Assembly: GCA_903870245.1 (NCBI GenBank)
Contig: CAIQCB010000021.1
Span: 1-38,087 of the forward strand
Direction of reading: 5' to 3'
Length of the DNA: 38,087 bases
Origin: an uncultured Methylocystaceae bacterium
Lineage (GTDB): Bacteria; Pseudomonadota; Alphaproteobacteria; Rhizobiales; Beijerinckiaceae
Shown: one piece after another, positions 18,021 to 27,431 of the stretch
How positions within the stretch are numbered: the stretch's first letter is position 1
How the letters are laid out: each line of letters begins with the position of its first letter
The notes under the pieces: model-generated
Told to the model about the DNA's origin: nothing
What the model saw: the letters and a program-made list of their open reading frames with translations, nothing else
The model's database searches: none
Position numbers and translations under genes: made by a program

Positions 18021-19040
18021 ATGACGGAAAAGGTTGAACAAAAGAGCTTCGGCGCGAGTTTGGCCGCCGTCGCCGTGGATCGGCTTTTTGTGCCGCGCCG
18101 CGATGGCGGGCTCATGCCGCGTCGGCGTTTTCTTGTTTTTCTGTTGATCTGCCTGCTGCTGCATTTTTCACTGCTGGCTTTTCTGTTGTGGAGCGATTGG
18201 CAGGCCGCCAAAAACGCGCCGCCGCTTGTCGAGGAAATTCCTGTCGAAGTGATCAGCGAGCCGCCGCCTCCGCCGCCGCCGCCGCCGCCCGAGCCTGCCA
18301 AACCGGAGCCGGAACAACAGCAAAAGCCCCCGCCGCCCCCGCCGCCGCCCCGAATCGAGGAGGATCCGGCCTTCGACGCCCCCAAGGCGGCGAGCGAAAC
18401 CGACTCAAAAACTGAAGCCGAAAAGCCGGAGGAGCAAAAGAAAGCGCCGCGCGAGGACAAGCCGACCGATAAGGTCGCGCCCAAGGACGACAAGCCGCAG
18501 GGCCTGAAAGACGCGAAAGATGACTCGGGCGACGCAAAGCCGGCCGAGGCGGCGGTTGAGAAAAAGACCGACGACAAACCGGACGCCGAGATCATCGAGC
18601 GGGCGCAGGAAACGCCCAAACAGCCGGACAAGCCGAACGCTCCGGAAGCTCAAAAGGCGAAGAAGGGCGAGGCCATGTCGATCGCCGATCAGATTGCGGC
18701 GATGACTCCTCTACCGGACTTCAAATTGCGCGCGCCGCCGAAGAAGTCCCCGGTTGGCGGCGGTCAGGCGAAGACCACCTATCTGACCATTCTTTACGGT
18801 CTGATCATGCCGCATATGCGTATTCCGCCCAGTGCGCGCGGCGTCGGCGGGACAGAGAAAGGCGTCATCGCCTTTTATATCGATGAGGCCGGCAACCTCA
18901 CGCATCAGGCGGTCTACCGCTCCAGCGGATTGCCGGAGCTTGATGCCGCGGCTCTCTCCGCCGTCCGCCGCGCAGCGCCCTTCCCGCCGCCGCCCGCCGG
19001 ACTGCCGCATTCGATGCTGTTCAGTTACGCGACAAAGTAA
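18021..19040 (+). CDS. TonB-family energy transducer
   Basis: This protein of about 339 residues has the layout of TonB: a short cytoplasmic start, one membrane helix at about 37-57 (FLVFLLICLLLHFSLLAFLL), a Pro-rich part with two runs of eight to ten prolines, a long Lys/Asp/Glu-rich spacer, and a C-terminal TonB domain (last 90 residues) with AFYIDEAGNLTHQAVYRSSG and LDAAALSAVRRAAPFP. TonB links the proton gradient to outer-membrane receptors for iron or other metal complexes. No exbB or exbD is beside it. I chose ATG 18021; an ATG at 18114 just before the helix is also possible. Its neighbour oxidase suggests a metal link, but that is inference. Confidence 0.83.
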   Translation: MTEKVEQKSFGASLAAVAVDRLFVPRRDGGLMPRRRFLVFLLICLLLHFSLLAFLLWSDWQAAKNAPPLVEEIPVEVISEPPPPPPPPPPEPAKPEPEQQQKPPPPPPPPRIEEDPAFDAPKAASETDSKTEAEKPEEQKKAPREDKPTDKVAPKDDKPQGLKDAKDDSGDAKPAEAAVEKKTDDKPDAEIIERAQETPKQPDKPNAPEAQKAKKGEAMSIADQIAAMTPLPDFKLRAPPKKSPVGGGQAKTTYLTILYGLIMPHMRIPPSARGVGGTEKGVIAFYIDEAGNLTHQAVYRSSGLPELDAAALSAVRRAAPFPPPPAGLPHSMLFSYATK

Positions 19041-19838
19041 TCAGACAAGCGCTATCGCCGAAACCAGCCGTCCATAATCCGACTCGTTTCGATGCACGCT
19101 GCGGCGATAGCTGAAACAGCGCTCCTCATCGGCGTAGGTGTCGACTCCAAGGTTTTCAAAAGAAGCCACGCCGACAGCAGCGACCCGCATGGCGATGAAC
19201 CCCGGCAAATTGAACATGGCGTGATCAGCGCGCGTCGACGGGATAAAAAAACTGTTGAAGTCCGGATCGGACTCGACAAAGCGTGCGACGAACTCCGGGC
19301 CGACTTCATAGCTTGCCGCGCCAATCGCAGGGCCCAACGCCACATGAGTGCGCGCGCGTTTTGCGCCCAGCGTTTCCATGGCGGCGACCGTCGCCTCGAT
19401 CATGCCGGTGAGCGCCCCCTTCCAGCCAGAGTGGCAGGCTCCGATCACCTCCGCTTCGGCATCGGCGAACAGCAACATGCCGCAATCGGCGCCGGTGACC
19501 CCGAGCGCCAGATTTTTTTCGCGTGTGACGAGTCCATCGCAACGCGGTCGCCCGTCCGTTCCCCAGGGTTTATTGACAATCAGCGCATCGGCGGAATGGA
19601 TTTGAAAGGGCACCAGCAGTCTTTCGCGCGCAACGCCGAGGCCCGCAGCCATTCTTGCGCGATTTTCGGCGACATTTTCCGGCGCGTCGCTTGAGCCGAC
19701 GCCTCCGTTTAGAGAGTCATATACGCCCTGCGATACGCCGCCCTTGCGCGTGAAAAAGGCATGACTCACGCCGGGTAAAGCAAGATTTGCAGCGGTCAGA
19801 ACAGGAGTGTCGGACAAGAGATTTTCCCCGGCTTGCAC
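19041..19838 (-). CDS. pgeF: Peptidoglycan editing factor PgeF / YfiH (laccase-domain family)
   Basis: This protein of about 265 residues is of the YfiH/PgeF family, which prevents or corrects incorporation of wrong amino acids such as L-Ser into peptidoglycan precursors. The metal-binding motifs are visible: TGADCGMLLFADAEA, ACHSGWKGALTGMIEATV and ALGPAIGAASYEVGPEF. I placed the start at the GTG at 19838, one base after the midA stop; a longer frame exists upstream but would lie inside midA. It ends an operon with lgt and midA, giving two genes of envelope biogenesis. Confidence 0.88.
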   Translation of the reverse strand: MQAGENLLSDTPVLTAANLALPGVSHAFFTRKGGVSQGVYDSLNGGVGSSDAPENVAENRARMAAGLGVARERLLVPFQIHSADALIVNKPWGTDGRPRCDGLVTREKNLALGVTGADCGMLLFADAEAEVIGACHSGWKGALTGMIEATVAAMETLGAKRARTHVALGPAIGAASYEVGPEFVARFVESDPDFNSFFIPSTRADHAMFNLPGFIAMRVAAVGVASFENLGVDTYADEERCFSYRRSVHRNESDYGRLVSAIALV

Positions 19839-19839
19839 A

Positions 19840-20919
19840 TCAGAAAAAGCCCGGCAAATCTGGCATGCCGGGATGCGCCACCGCCATAACCTTGAACAGA
19901 GCGCCCATATGGCGCTGAGGGTCGCTCGCCCCGATAAGGCGATCAAGCGACGCAATGACGTCCTGCGTCTGTTCCGGCGTCGCATTTCGCGAGAGCGTTT
20001 CCGCCCGTCGCTCAATGCCAAGTTGCAGCAGGAATTGCGCCTGCGTTACGGGTCCCATGACTTTTGCGCCCTGCGCAAGCGCTGCGCGCGCGAGCGCGGC
20101 GAAATCGACATGAGCCGTCAAATCGGCCTCTCCCGGCGAGTCGAGCGGATCGACGTAGTTGTGTCGCGAGACGGCCTGAAGACTGTCGCCCAGGGAGGTT
20201 TGGGTATAGCCGTAATCGATCAGCAACATAACGCCGCCTTCCGCGACAAGTCGCTGAGCGATGTCGCTCATCAGTCTTTGGCCAGCCGGACAAACTTCGA
20301 TGATTGATCCTTCGCGCGCCGGAGCGGTGAGCGCGGGCTCTATGTTCTCGCTGAGACCGAACGCCAGTGATCCGGTCTGATCGAGACCGATCAATCTCTG
20401 ACGCCAACCCGCCAGCGTCTTGACATAGTGGCGCACTGGCAGGGCGTCGAAGAATTCATTTGCTACGATGAAAGCCGGACCAGATGGCGTGGTGGCGAAG
20501 CTTTCGAACCATGAAATTTTCCCGGCGGCGTCGGCGAGCGTTTGGCGCTGGATATCGCGCAGACGCGGACTCATCTCCACGAGACAGGGATGCGCAGAGT
20601 CGAGGAAGTCCGGGGCGATGCGCGCCACGCGCAGCATGTCGGACATCAGCGTTCCGCGTCCGGGCCCCAGTTCGATCAAATGGGCAGGCGCTGGTCCGCC
20701 CGCCGCCCTCCACGCCTCTGCAAGCCAGACCCCAATCAATTCGCCAAACATCTGGCTGATTTCCGGCGCAGTGACGAAATCGCCCGAGACGCCGAAAGGC
20801 TCGCGCGTCATGTAATAACCGTGCTGCGGATGCCCGAGGCAAAGACCCATGAAGTGTTCGAGGGTGATCGGCCCTTCATGGGCGATGTTCGTCGAAATTT
20901 CCCGTTTAAGCGCATTCAT
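19840..20919 (-). CDS. MidA/NDUFAF7-type SAM-dependent methyltransferase
   Basis: This 359-residue protein belongs to the Methyltransf_28 family (mitochondrial NDUFAF7/MidA), whose mitochondrial member dimethylates an arginine of complex I. The N-terminus has GPITLEHFMGLCLGHPQHGY, and then sequence including GDFVTAPEISQMFGELIG. The SAM site is LIELGPGRGTLMSDML, and VANEFFDALPVRHYV follows. The substrate in bacteria is not established. ATG 20919 overlaps the lgt stop (ATGA), and pgeF follows two bases after, so the three genes are translationally coupled. Confidence 0.9.
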   Translation of the reverse strand: MNALKREISTNIAHEGPITLEHFMGLCLGHPQHGYYMTREPFGVSGDFVTAPEISQMFGELIGVWLAEAWRAAGGPAPAHLIELGPGRGTLMSDMLRVARIAPDFLDSAHPCLVEMSPRLRDIQRQTLADAAGKISWFESFATTPSGPAFIVANEFFDALPVRHYVKTLAGWRQRLIGLDQTGSLAFGLSENIEPALTAPAREGSIIEVCPAGQRLMSDIAQRLVAEGGVMLLIDYGYTQTSLGDSLQAVSRHNYVDPLDSPGEADLTAHVDFAALARAALAQGAKVMGPVTQAQFLLQLGIERRAETLSRNATPEQTQDVIASLDRLIGASDPQRHMGALFKVMAVAHPGMPDLPGFF

Positions 20920-21740
20920 GCGGTGAAGCTCCTGGGTCGAACCGCGCGCAGGATAAGGCCGCCGCCAATCAGCACGAGCGGCGTCGATAGCGCCATGCCC
21001 ATCGTCAGGCCGCGCGAGAGGGCCTCCTGAACAGGATCGGGTTCACGAAAGAATTCGCAGAAAATTCGCGCAATACCATAGCCAACGCCGAACAATCCGG
21101 TGACCAGGCCGGGACGTTTGAGGGCGCCGTTGCGGGCCGCCAACCATAATAGCAGACCCAGCGCAACGCCCTCCAGGCCAGCTTCATAGAGTTGGCTGGG
21201 ATGGCGCGGCGCGGCGCCGGCTCCGGGAAAGACCATAGCCCATGGCGCATTACTTTCTCGGCCCCACATCTCCGGCTTGATGAAATTGGCGACACGCCCA
21301 AAAAAAAGTCCGACCGGCGTCACGGCGGCGCAGATGTCGCTGACGGTGAGAAAAGGCTCGCCGGTTTTTCTTGCGTAAAGCGCCATGCCGACCAGGCCGC
21401 CGACCAGGCCGCCGTGGAAAGCCATGCCGCCTTTCCAGGTCGCAAGAATTTCAAGTGGATGCGCCAGGTAGAAAGCGGGATCGTAAATCAGCACATGGCC
21501 AAGCCTGCCGCCGATGATAATGCCGAAAGCGACATTGGCGAGCAGGTCGTCAACGCCGTCGCGGCCAGGACGCGGGGCGCCGGGCGTCCAGAGGGCATCG
21601 TCCGAGACCAAAGCCCGCATGCCAAACCAGGCGACAATGAAGCCGCCGATGTAGGCCAGAGCATACCAGCGCAGCGGCAAGGGTCCCAGGTGGACGGCGA
21701 CAGGATCGATCGCCGGAAAGGGCAGAACAAGAAACGGCAT
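20916..21740 (-). CDS. lgt: Prolipoprotein diacylglyceryl transferase
   Basis: This 274-residue inner-membrane enzyme adds a diacylglyceryl group from phosphatidylglycerol to the cysteine of prolipoproteins, the first step of lipoprotein maturation. Family motifs are present: LRWYALAYIGGF, MAFHGGLVGGLVG with the essential His, GRVANFIKPEMWGR and RHPSQLYEAGLEG. About seven hydrophobic segments fit the family topology. It leads a minus-strand operon with midA and pgeF and overlaps midA by 4 bp. Confidence 0.96.
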   Translation of the reverse strand: MPFLVLPFPAIDPVAVHLGPLPLRWYALAYIGGFIVAWFGMRALVSDDALWTPGAPRPGRDGVDDLLANVAFGIIIGGRLGHVLIYDPAFYLAHPLEILATWKGGMAFHGGLVGGLVGMALYARKTGEPFLTVSDICAAVTPVGLFFGRVANFIKPEMWGRESNAPWAMVFPGAGAAPRHPSQLYEAGLEGVALGLLLWLAARNGALKRPGLVTGLFGVGYGIARIFCEFFREPDPVQEALSRGLTMGMALSTPLVLIGGGLILRAVRPRSFTA

Positions 21741-21839
21741 GAATCCATGAGCTTGAGCGGACGGACGGATGTCGCGCCCGACTTCTTTTAATCCCGACCC
21801 TCGCCGGTGTCATGCCTTTCCGGTTTGCAACGGGCGATT

Positions 21840-24047
21840 TCAGGCCGCCCGACTGCTTGCGCCAAAGCGATTGTACAAACTCTCGCCATTCGCCGCCATC
21901 TCCCGCAAGAGCTGGGGCGGAGTAAATCGTGAGCCATATTTTCCGGCCAGACGGTCGCAGAGCGCGACAAAGGCCGCACATCCCATGCCGTCGATGTAGG
22001 AAATGGCTCCCCCGGTGAAGGGCGCGAAACCAAACCCCAGGACCGAGCCAATATCGGCCTCTCGGGGATCGGTGACGACGCCTTCGGCGATGGTGCGCGC
22101 CGCCTCCACCGCCTGAACGACAAGCAGCCTTTGTTTCAGTTCGGCGACATCAAGGCTCTCGGGGTCGAGGCGTGTCTTCGCCAGCGCGGAAAGTCCCGGC
22201 CAGAGGGCTTTTTTGCCGCCGGTCGGGTAATCATAGAAGCCCTTGCTGTTCTTTCGACCGAAGCGACCCTGATCTTCGACCATGAATTGCAACACACGCT
22301 CCTGCGCCGGGTCGATCGCCTCCGGACCGAGATCTTGCCGGGTCGCCGTCAGGATGCGCCAGCCCAGATCAAGCGCCACTTCGTCGTTGAGCGACAATGG
22401 GCCAACCGGCATTCCCGCCATGCGCGCCACATTTTCGATCATCGCCGGCGGCACGCCCTCGGTCAGCATGATGTGACCCTCGCGGATGAAATTCAGCACG
22501 CAGCGATTGGCGAAGAAGCCACGCGTATCGTTGACGACGATCGGCGTCTTTTTGATCAGACGCACGAAATCAAGCGCTGTCGCCAGCGCGCGATCTCCCG
22601 TCTTTTTGCCAAGGATCACTTCGACCAGCAGCATTTTCTCGACTGGCGAGAAAAAATGAACGCCAATAAAATTTTCCGGCGCCAGCGTCGTTTCGGCCAG
22701 TGAAGTGATCGGCAGAGTCGAAGTGTTTGAGGCGAAAATCACATCGGGACCAACAACCGCTTGCGCGCGTCTGGTGGCCTCGGCCTTGACGGCGCGATCC
22801 TCGAAGACAGCCTCGATAACGAGGTCGCATCCCTCGAGCGCGGCGTAATTTTCCGTCGCTTTGACGCGCGCCAGCAACGCATCCTTTTCGTCAGCGCTCG
22901 CGCGGCCCTTCGCTACCGATCCCGTGATCAATGCGTCTATAGTCGCCTTGCCCTTGTCGGCGCTGGGTTGATCCTTGTCGAGCAGGATTACCTCAAGACC
23001 ATTCAGCGCGCTGACATAGGCGACGCCGGCGCCCATGAAACCTGCGCCAATGACGCCGATTTTTTTCAGATGGCTCGGCGCAATCGAGGCCGGCCGTCGC
23101 GCGCCCTTTTCGAGTTCCGTCTTCGACAGGAACAGCGTGCGGATCATCGCCGCCGCCTCCTTCGAGCGAAGGATATGCGCGAACCATCGAGACTCAACGG
23201 TCAACGCTTGGTCCATCGGGAGTTGCAGACCCTCGTAGACAGCGTGAAGGATCGCCTTCGCCGCCGGATAATTATCGTAGGTCTCGCGACGGTATATCGC
23301 GTTCGCGGCCGACCAGATCATCATGCCTGTTGGCGAGAACACCTTGCCGGTGGGGTTTTTGAACTCCCTGGCGTCCCATGGCGCCAGCGCCTTGCCGCCA
23401 TCGATCAGCCACTTGCGGGCGCGTTCGATGATCTCGCCACGCGGCGCAAGTTCATGCGCCAACCCGGCCCCCAGCGCCGCTTTCGGCTTCGCCTGGTCGC
23501 CACGAAACAGGAATTGCAGGGCGTCGCCGGTTTGCATCAGACGCGCGACGCGCTGTGTGCCGCCGGCGCCGGGAAACAGCCCTACCTTGATTTCCGGAAG
23601 ACCGACTTTGGTTTTGTCATCGTCGGCCATCACGCGATAATGACACGCCAGCGCCAATTCGAAGGCCCCCCCGAGGCAAACGCCATGGATGGCTGCAGCG
23701 AAGGGTTTGCCGCAGGTTTCGAGCTTGCGATAGATTTGCGAGAGACGTCGGGAGGTGTCGAAGAACAGTTTCTTCGCCGCTTCCTCGCCCTGGGCTTTTT
23801 GCGTTCGGGCATATTCCGCCGCTCCTTGCTGAAGCATGGAGAGATCGGCTCCGCCGGAAAAGGCGTTTTTACCAGAGCAAATCACGCATCCCTTTATCGC
23901 CGGATCGGCGCCGACCGCGTCGACGACCTGTTCGAGTTCATCCATGACCTGTGGAGTGATGACGTTCATGGAGCGCTCGGGCATATCCCAGGTGAGCAGC
24001 GCGACGCCATTGGCGTCGGTCTCGAATCGGAAATTCACGAGGTTCAT
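21840..24047 (-). CDS. fadJ: Bifunctional enoyl-CoA hydratase / 3-hydroxyacyl-CoA dehydrogenase
   Basis: This protein of about 735 residues is the two-domain alpha subunit of fatty acid beta-oxidation. The N-terminal crotonase part (first 300 residues) has [14 protein letters not shown] and [20 protein letters not shown]. The NAD-binding part begins near 330 with [20 protein letters not shown] and has [19 protein letters not shown], then two C-terminal helical domains ([15 protein letters not shown]). It hydrates enoyl-CoA and oxidises hydroxyacyl-CoA. I chose ATG 24047 ([10 protein letters not shown]), with GGGAG upstream; ATG 24065 would add six residues. It is the last gene of the operon. 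Confidence 0.93.
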   Translation of the reverse strand: MNLVNFRFETDANGVALLTWDMPERSMNVITPQVMDELEQVVDAVGADPAIKGCVICSGKNAFSGGADLSMLQQGAAEYARTQKAQGEEAAKKLFFDTSRRLSQIYRKLETCGKPFAAAIHGVCLGGAFELALACHYRVMADDDKTKVGLPEIKVGLFPGAGGTQRVARLMQTGDALQFLFRGDQAKPKAALGAGLAHELAPRGEIIERARKWLIDGGKALAPWDAREFKNPTGKVFSPTGMMIWSAANAIYRRETYDNYPAAKAILHAVYEGLQLPMDQALTVESRWFAHILRSKEAAAMIRTLFLSKTELEKGARRPASIAPSHLKKIGVIGAGFMGAGVAYVSALNGLEVILLDKDQPSADKGKATIDALITGSVAKGRASADEKDALLARVKATENYAALEGCDLVIEAVFEDRAVKAEATRRAQAVVGPDVIFASNTSTLPITSLAETTLAPENFIGVHFFSPVEKMLLVEVILGKKTGDRALATALDFVRLIKKTPIVVNDTRGFFANRCVLNFIREGHIMLTEGVPPAMIENVARMAGMPVGPLSLNDEVALDLGWRILTATRQDLGPEAIDPAQERVLQFMVEDQGRFGRKNSKGFYDYPTGGKKALWPGLSALAKTRLDPESLDVAELKQRLLVVQAVEAARTIAEGVVTDPREADIGSVLGFGFAPFTGGAISYIDGMGCAAFVALCDRLAGKYGSRFTPPQLLREMAANGESLYNRFGASSRAA

Positions 24048-24089
24048 CTTCTTGCTCCCGGCCATATTCCTGGCTTGCGGTTTGATGTC

Positions 24090-25298
24090 TTATACCCGTT
24101 CGATGATCGTCGCGGTGCCCATGCCGGCGCCGATGCAGAGGGTGACAAGCGCAGTTCCCTTGCCGCTGCGCTCCAGTTCGTCGACCGCCGCGCCAAGAAG
24201 CATCGCGCCAGAGGCCCCAAGCGGATGCCCCAGCGCGATGGCGCCGCCATTGACGTTGACTTTGTCCGGATCAAGTTCGAAGGCCTGCAGATAGCGCAGC
24301 ACCACGGCGGCGAAGGCTTCGTTCACCTCGAACAGATCGATGTCCGCAAGGGTCATGCCTGACCGGGCCAGAACCTTGCGGGTCACGTCGATGGGCCCGG
24401 TGAGCATCATCGCCGGTTCGGAGCCGATATTGGCGTAGGCCCGGAGTCGGGCGCGTGGTTTCAGCCCCAGTCTTTCGCCCGCCTGTTTTGAGCCGAGCAG
24501 CACTGCCGCCGCACCATCGACAATGCCGGAAGAATTGCCGGCGTGATGAACGTAATCGAGCTTTTCGATTTCCGGATAGGCCTGGATCGCTACAGCGTCG
24601 AACCCGCCCTGCTCGGCGTAGAAGCCGAAGGAGGGTTTGAGACTCGCCAACGCCGCCATGTCAGTGCCAGGACGCAGATGCTCGTCGCGATCAAGCAGGA
24701 TGAGTCCATTGACGTCCGTCACCGGCACGATCGATTTCGCGAAACGCCCTGCCGCCCAGGCGGCGCCGGCGCGTTGCTGGGAACGCACCGCATAGGCGTC
24801 CACATCGTTGCGCGAGAAACCGTATTTTGTCGCGATCAGATCGGCGGAAACCCCCTGTGGCATGAAATAGGACGGAATGGCGATCGTGGGATCGACCGGC
24901 CAGGCGCTGCCCGAAGCGCCGATGCCGACCCTGCTCATGCTCTCGACGCCGCCGCCGATCGTCAAATCGTGCTGTCCCGACATGATTTCGCTGGCGGCGA
25001 AATTCACCGCATCGAGTCCAGACGCGCAGAAGCGGTTGATTTGCACGCCTGGCACACGGAAGGAATATTCGGCGGCGATCGCCGCAGCGCGGGCGATGTC
25101 GCCGCCCGCTTCGCCTACCGGATCGACGCAGCCGAGGATGACGTCGTCGACCTCGGGTCCGTCGAGCCCATTGCGTAGCTTGATCGCCTTCAGGGCCGTC
25201 ACGGCGAGCGCCAGGGAGGACGCCTCATGCAATGCCCCGTCCGGTTTGCCGCGCCCGCGCGGCGTCCGCACAGCATCGTAAATAAAGGCCTCGGGCAT
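24090..25298 (-). CDS. fadA: Acetyl-CoA C-acyltransferase (thiolase)
   Basis: This 402-residue thiolase cleaves 3-ketoacyl-CoA to acetyl-CoA and a shortened acyl-CoA. The catalytic residues are visible: Cys in [18 protein letters not shown], His in [15 protein letters not shown], and Cys in [15 protein letters not shown] at the C-terminus. The start ATG 25298 gives [20 protein letters not shown], the usual thiolase N-terminus. It lies between acyl-CoA dehydrogenase and the hydratase/dehydrogenase on the same strand with gaps of 42 to 57 bp, consistent with one operon and a beta-oxidation complex. Confidence 0.95.
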   Translation of the reverse strand: MPEAFIYDAVRTPRGRGKPDGALHEASSLALAVTALKAIKLRNGLDGPEVDDVILGCVDPVGEAGGDIARAAAIAAEYSFRVPGVQINRFCASGLDAVNFAASEIMSGQHDLTIGGGVESMSRVGIGASGSAWPVDPTIAIPSYFMPQGVSADLIATKYGFSRNDVDAYAVRSQQRAGAAWAAGRFAKSIVPVTDVNGLILLDRDEHLRPGTDMAALASLKPSFGFYAEQGGFDAVAIQAYPEIEKLDYVHHAGNSSGIVDGAAAVLLGSKQAGERLGLKPRARLRAYANIGSEPAMMLTGPIDVTRKVLARSGMTLADIDLFEVNEAFAAVVLRYLQAFELDPDKVNVNGGAIALGHPLGASGAMLLGAAVDELERSGKGTALVTLCIGAGMGTATIIERV

Positions 25299-25355
25299 GT
25301 GGGGCTCCCTGACGTATCGGCGGCGAGGGCGTTCCCTGGCCGATTCGGCAAACTT

Positions 25356-27149
25356 CTAGAACATCTCCGCAGGAAGCGACATCATCGTGTCGGCGCCGGC
25401 GGAAAGCCTTGCAAGGCGGAAAGCCGTTTCCGGGAGGAGCCGCTCCATGAAGAAGCGTCCGGCGGTCAGCCTTGCGTCCATGGCCGAGGACGTTTCGGGC
25501 GCGCAAATTTTAGCGTTGAGCGCGGCGCGAGCAATCTTTACCCACATCACGCCAAGCGCGACACGACCTAAAAGATGCATGTAATCATATGAGGCGGCGC
25601 CGGCGTTGTCAGGTCTGGCCAACGCATTCTGCATCAGCCACATTGTCGCCTTGTGCAAATCAGCCAGCGCCGCCTGCATTGGCGCGACAAAAGGCTTCAT
25701 GGCTTCATTGGAGGCGTTGGTCGTCAGCAGCTCGCCGGCTTCCTTGAGATAGGCCATGATGGCGCGCCCGCCATCGCGCGGCAGCTTGCGGCCAACGAGA
25801 TCCAGCGCCTGGATGCCGTTTGCGCCCTCGTAAATCATCGCAATGCGCGCATCGCGCACAAATTGCTCCATGCCCCATTCGCGGATGTAGCCATGTCCGC
25901 CGAGAACCTGTTGCGCCTTGACCGTGTTCTCGAAGCCGATATCGGTCAAGACGCCCTTCAGCACAGGCGTCATCAGCCCGAGCCGGTCCTCCGCCGCCTG
26001 TCGGGCGGCGGGGTCCGGCGAACGATGCGCAATATCGCTATCGAGCGCGGCTCCGAGCGCCAGACCGCGCGCAGCATGGTTGAAGGCGCGTATCTCCAGC
26101 AACATGCGGCGTATATCTGGATGGACGATTATCGGGTCGGCCTTGCCGTCCGGATTTTTGGGGCCGGTTAACGCCCGCCCCTGTTGACGCTCCAGCGCAT
26201 AGGTCCGCGCATTCTGATAGGCGATTTCCGATTGCGCCAAACCCTGAACGGCGACGCCGAGCCGCGCTTCGTTCATCATCACGAACATTGCGTTCAGGCC
26301 GCGGTTGGCCTCGCCAATAAGGAAGCCCTGTGCGCCGTCGTAATTCATCACGCAGGTGGCGTTGCCGTGGATGCCCATCTTCTCCTCGATCGCCCCGCAG
26401 GAGACGTTATTGCGCGCTCCCAGAGAACCATCGGAATTGACGATAATTTTCGGCACGATGAAAAGCGAAATGCCCTTCACCCCCGCCGGCGCCCCTTCGA
26501 TCCGCGCCAGCACCAGGTGGATGATGTTATCCGAAAGGTCATGCTCCCCGGCGGAGATGAAAATCTTTTGGCCGGTCAGGGAGTAGGAGCCGTCAGGACG
26601 GGGGGCGGCTCTGGTGGTCAGCAGACCAAGATCCGTGCCGCATTGCGGCTCGGTCAGATTCATCGTGCCTGTCCATCGGCCTTCAGCCATTTTTGGCGCG
26701 AAGCGTTTCTTTTGGTCTTCCGACCCATGTCGCAACAAGGCGGCGAGGGCGCCCTGAGTCAGGCCCGGATACATGGCGAAAGCCATGTTCGCCGAAGAAG
26801 CAAATTCGCTCATCGGCATGGAGAGAACATAGGGCAATCCCTGTCCGCCAAAGGCTGGCGGAACCGGCAGGCCGATCCACCCACCCAGCGCATAGGCTTC
26901 AAAGGCCTCACGAAACCCGGGCGGCGTCGTCACGCTTGAGTCTGGATGGCGGGCGCAGCCAGCGCGGTCCCCCGAGGCGTTGAGCGGCGCGAGGACCTCC
27001 TCGCAGAATTTGCCGGCCTCGCTGATGATTTGCGATGCAACGTCAAGGGGAGCTTCCGAAAAACCCGGCAGCGTAGCGCAGGATTCGTAATCCAGAACGT
27101 CATTGAGCAGAAAAAGCGTGTCTTCAACGGGGGCTTTGTATCCGGGCAT
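25356..27149 (-). CDS. Acyl-CoA dehydrogenase (large FadE/DmdC-like form)
   Basis: This protein of 597 residues is a flavin-dependent acyl-CoA dehydrogenase of the longer subgroup (FadE-like, related to 3-methylmercaptopropionyl-CoA dehydrogenase DmdC) with an extra C-terminal helical domain. Motifs include MNLTEPQCGTDLGLLTTRA, the FAD-binding QKIFISAGEHDL, EARLGVAVQGLAQSE and IYEGANGIQALDLVGRKL, which holds the likely catalytic Glu. It makes trans-2-enoyl-CoA for the next gene products. The ATG at 27149 (MPGYKAPVED) has GGAG at good spacing. It begins the minus-strand beta-oxidation operon. The chain-length preference cannot be read from sequence. Confidence 0.9.
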   Translation of the reverse strand: MPGYKAPVEDTLFLLNDVLDYESCATLPGFSEAPLDVASQIISEAGKFCEEVLAPLNASGDRAGCARHPDSSVTTPPGFREAFEAYALGGWIGLPVPPAFGGQGLPYVLSMPMSEFASSANMAFAMYPGLTQGALAALLRHGSEDQKKRFAPKMAEGRWTGTMNLTEPQCGTDLGLLTTRAAPRPDGSYSLTGQKIFISAGEHDLSDNIIHLVLARIEGAPAGVKGISLFIVPKIIVNSDGSLGARNNVSCGAIEEKMGIHGNATCVMNYDGAQGFLIGEANRGLNAMFVMMNEARLGVAVQGLAQSEIAYQNARTYALERQQGRALTGPKNPDGKADPIIVHPDIRRMLLEIRAFNHAARGLALGAALDSDIAHRSPDPAARQAAEDRLGLMTPVLKGVLTDIGFENTVKAQQVLGGHGYIREWGMEQFVRDARIAMIYEGANGIQALDLVGRKLPRDGGRAIMAYLKEAGELLTTNASNEAMKPFVAPMQAALADLHKATMWLMQNALARPDNAGAASYDYMHLLGRVALGVMWVKIARAALNAKICAPETSSAMDARLTAGRFFMERLLPETAFRLARLSAGADTMMSLPAEMF

Positions 27150-27431
27150 CAACCATCTCCATCGCCGACGTTGTCGTTGTCATTAGAGTTACTTAGGGAG
27201 CGTCAGGGCATCTACAATAGTGATCCGCGACAGCAGGGGCTGGTGTTGGCGCGACACGCAACGTGACGTGAAGCATTTGCGCAGGACGTTTGTCGCCTAA
27301 ACGAAAGATGCGACCGCTGACTGAAACTTAACCTCTTTTTTACCCTGTTTGAAGAAAACTTGTCGTCAGGGGCGCTCCTGGCGTTCGCTTCGTCCATCCG
27401 TCTTTAACCTTCGGCAACCTTCGCGCCCTCC

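Noticed and set aside
19839-20021. N-terminal extension of PgeF by 61 residues
   Set aside because: It overlaps midA and is Arg-rich, unlike the family; the GTG at 19838 directly follows the midA stop.
22761-24362. A 533-codon plus-strand frame opposite fadJ
   Set aside because: Antisense to a convincing beta-oxidation gene and without family features or a ribosome site.
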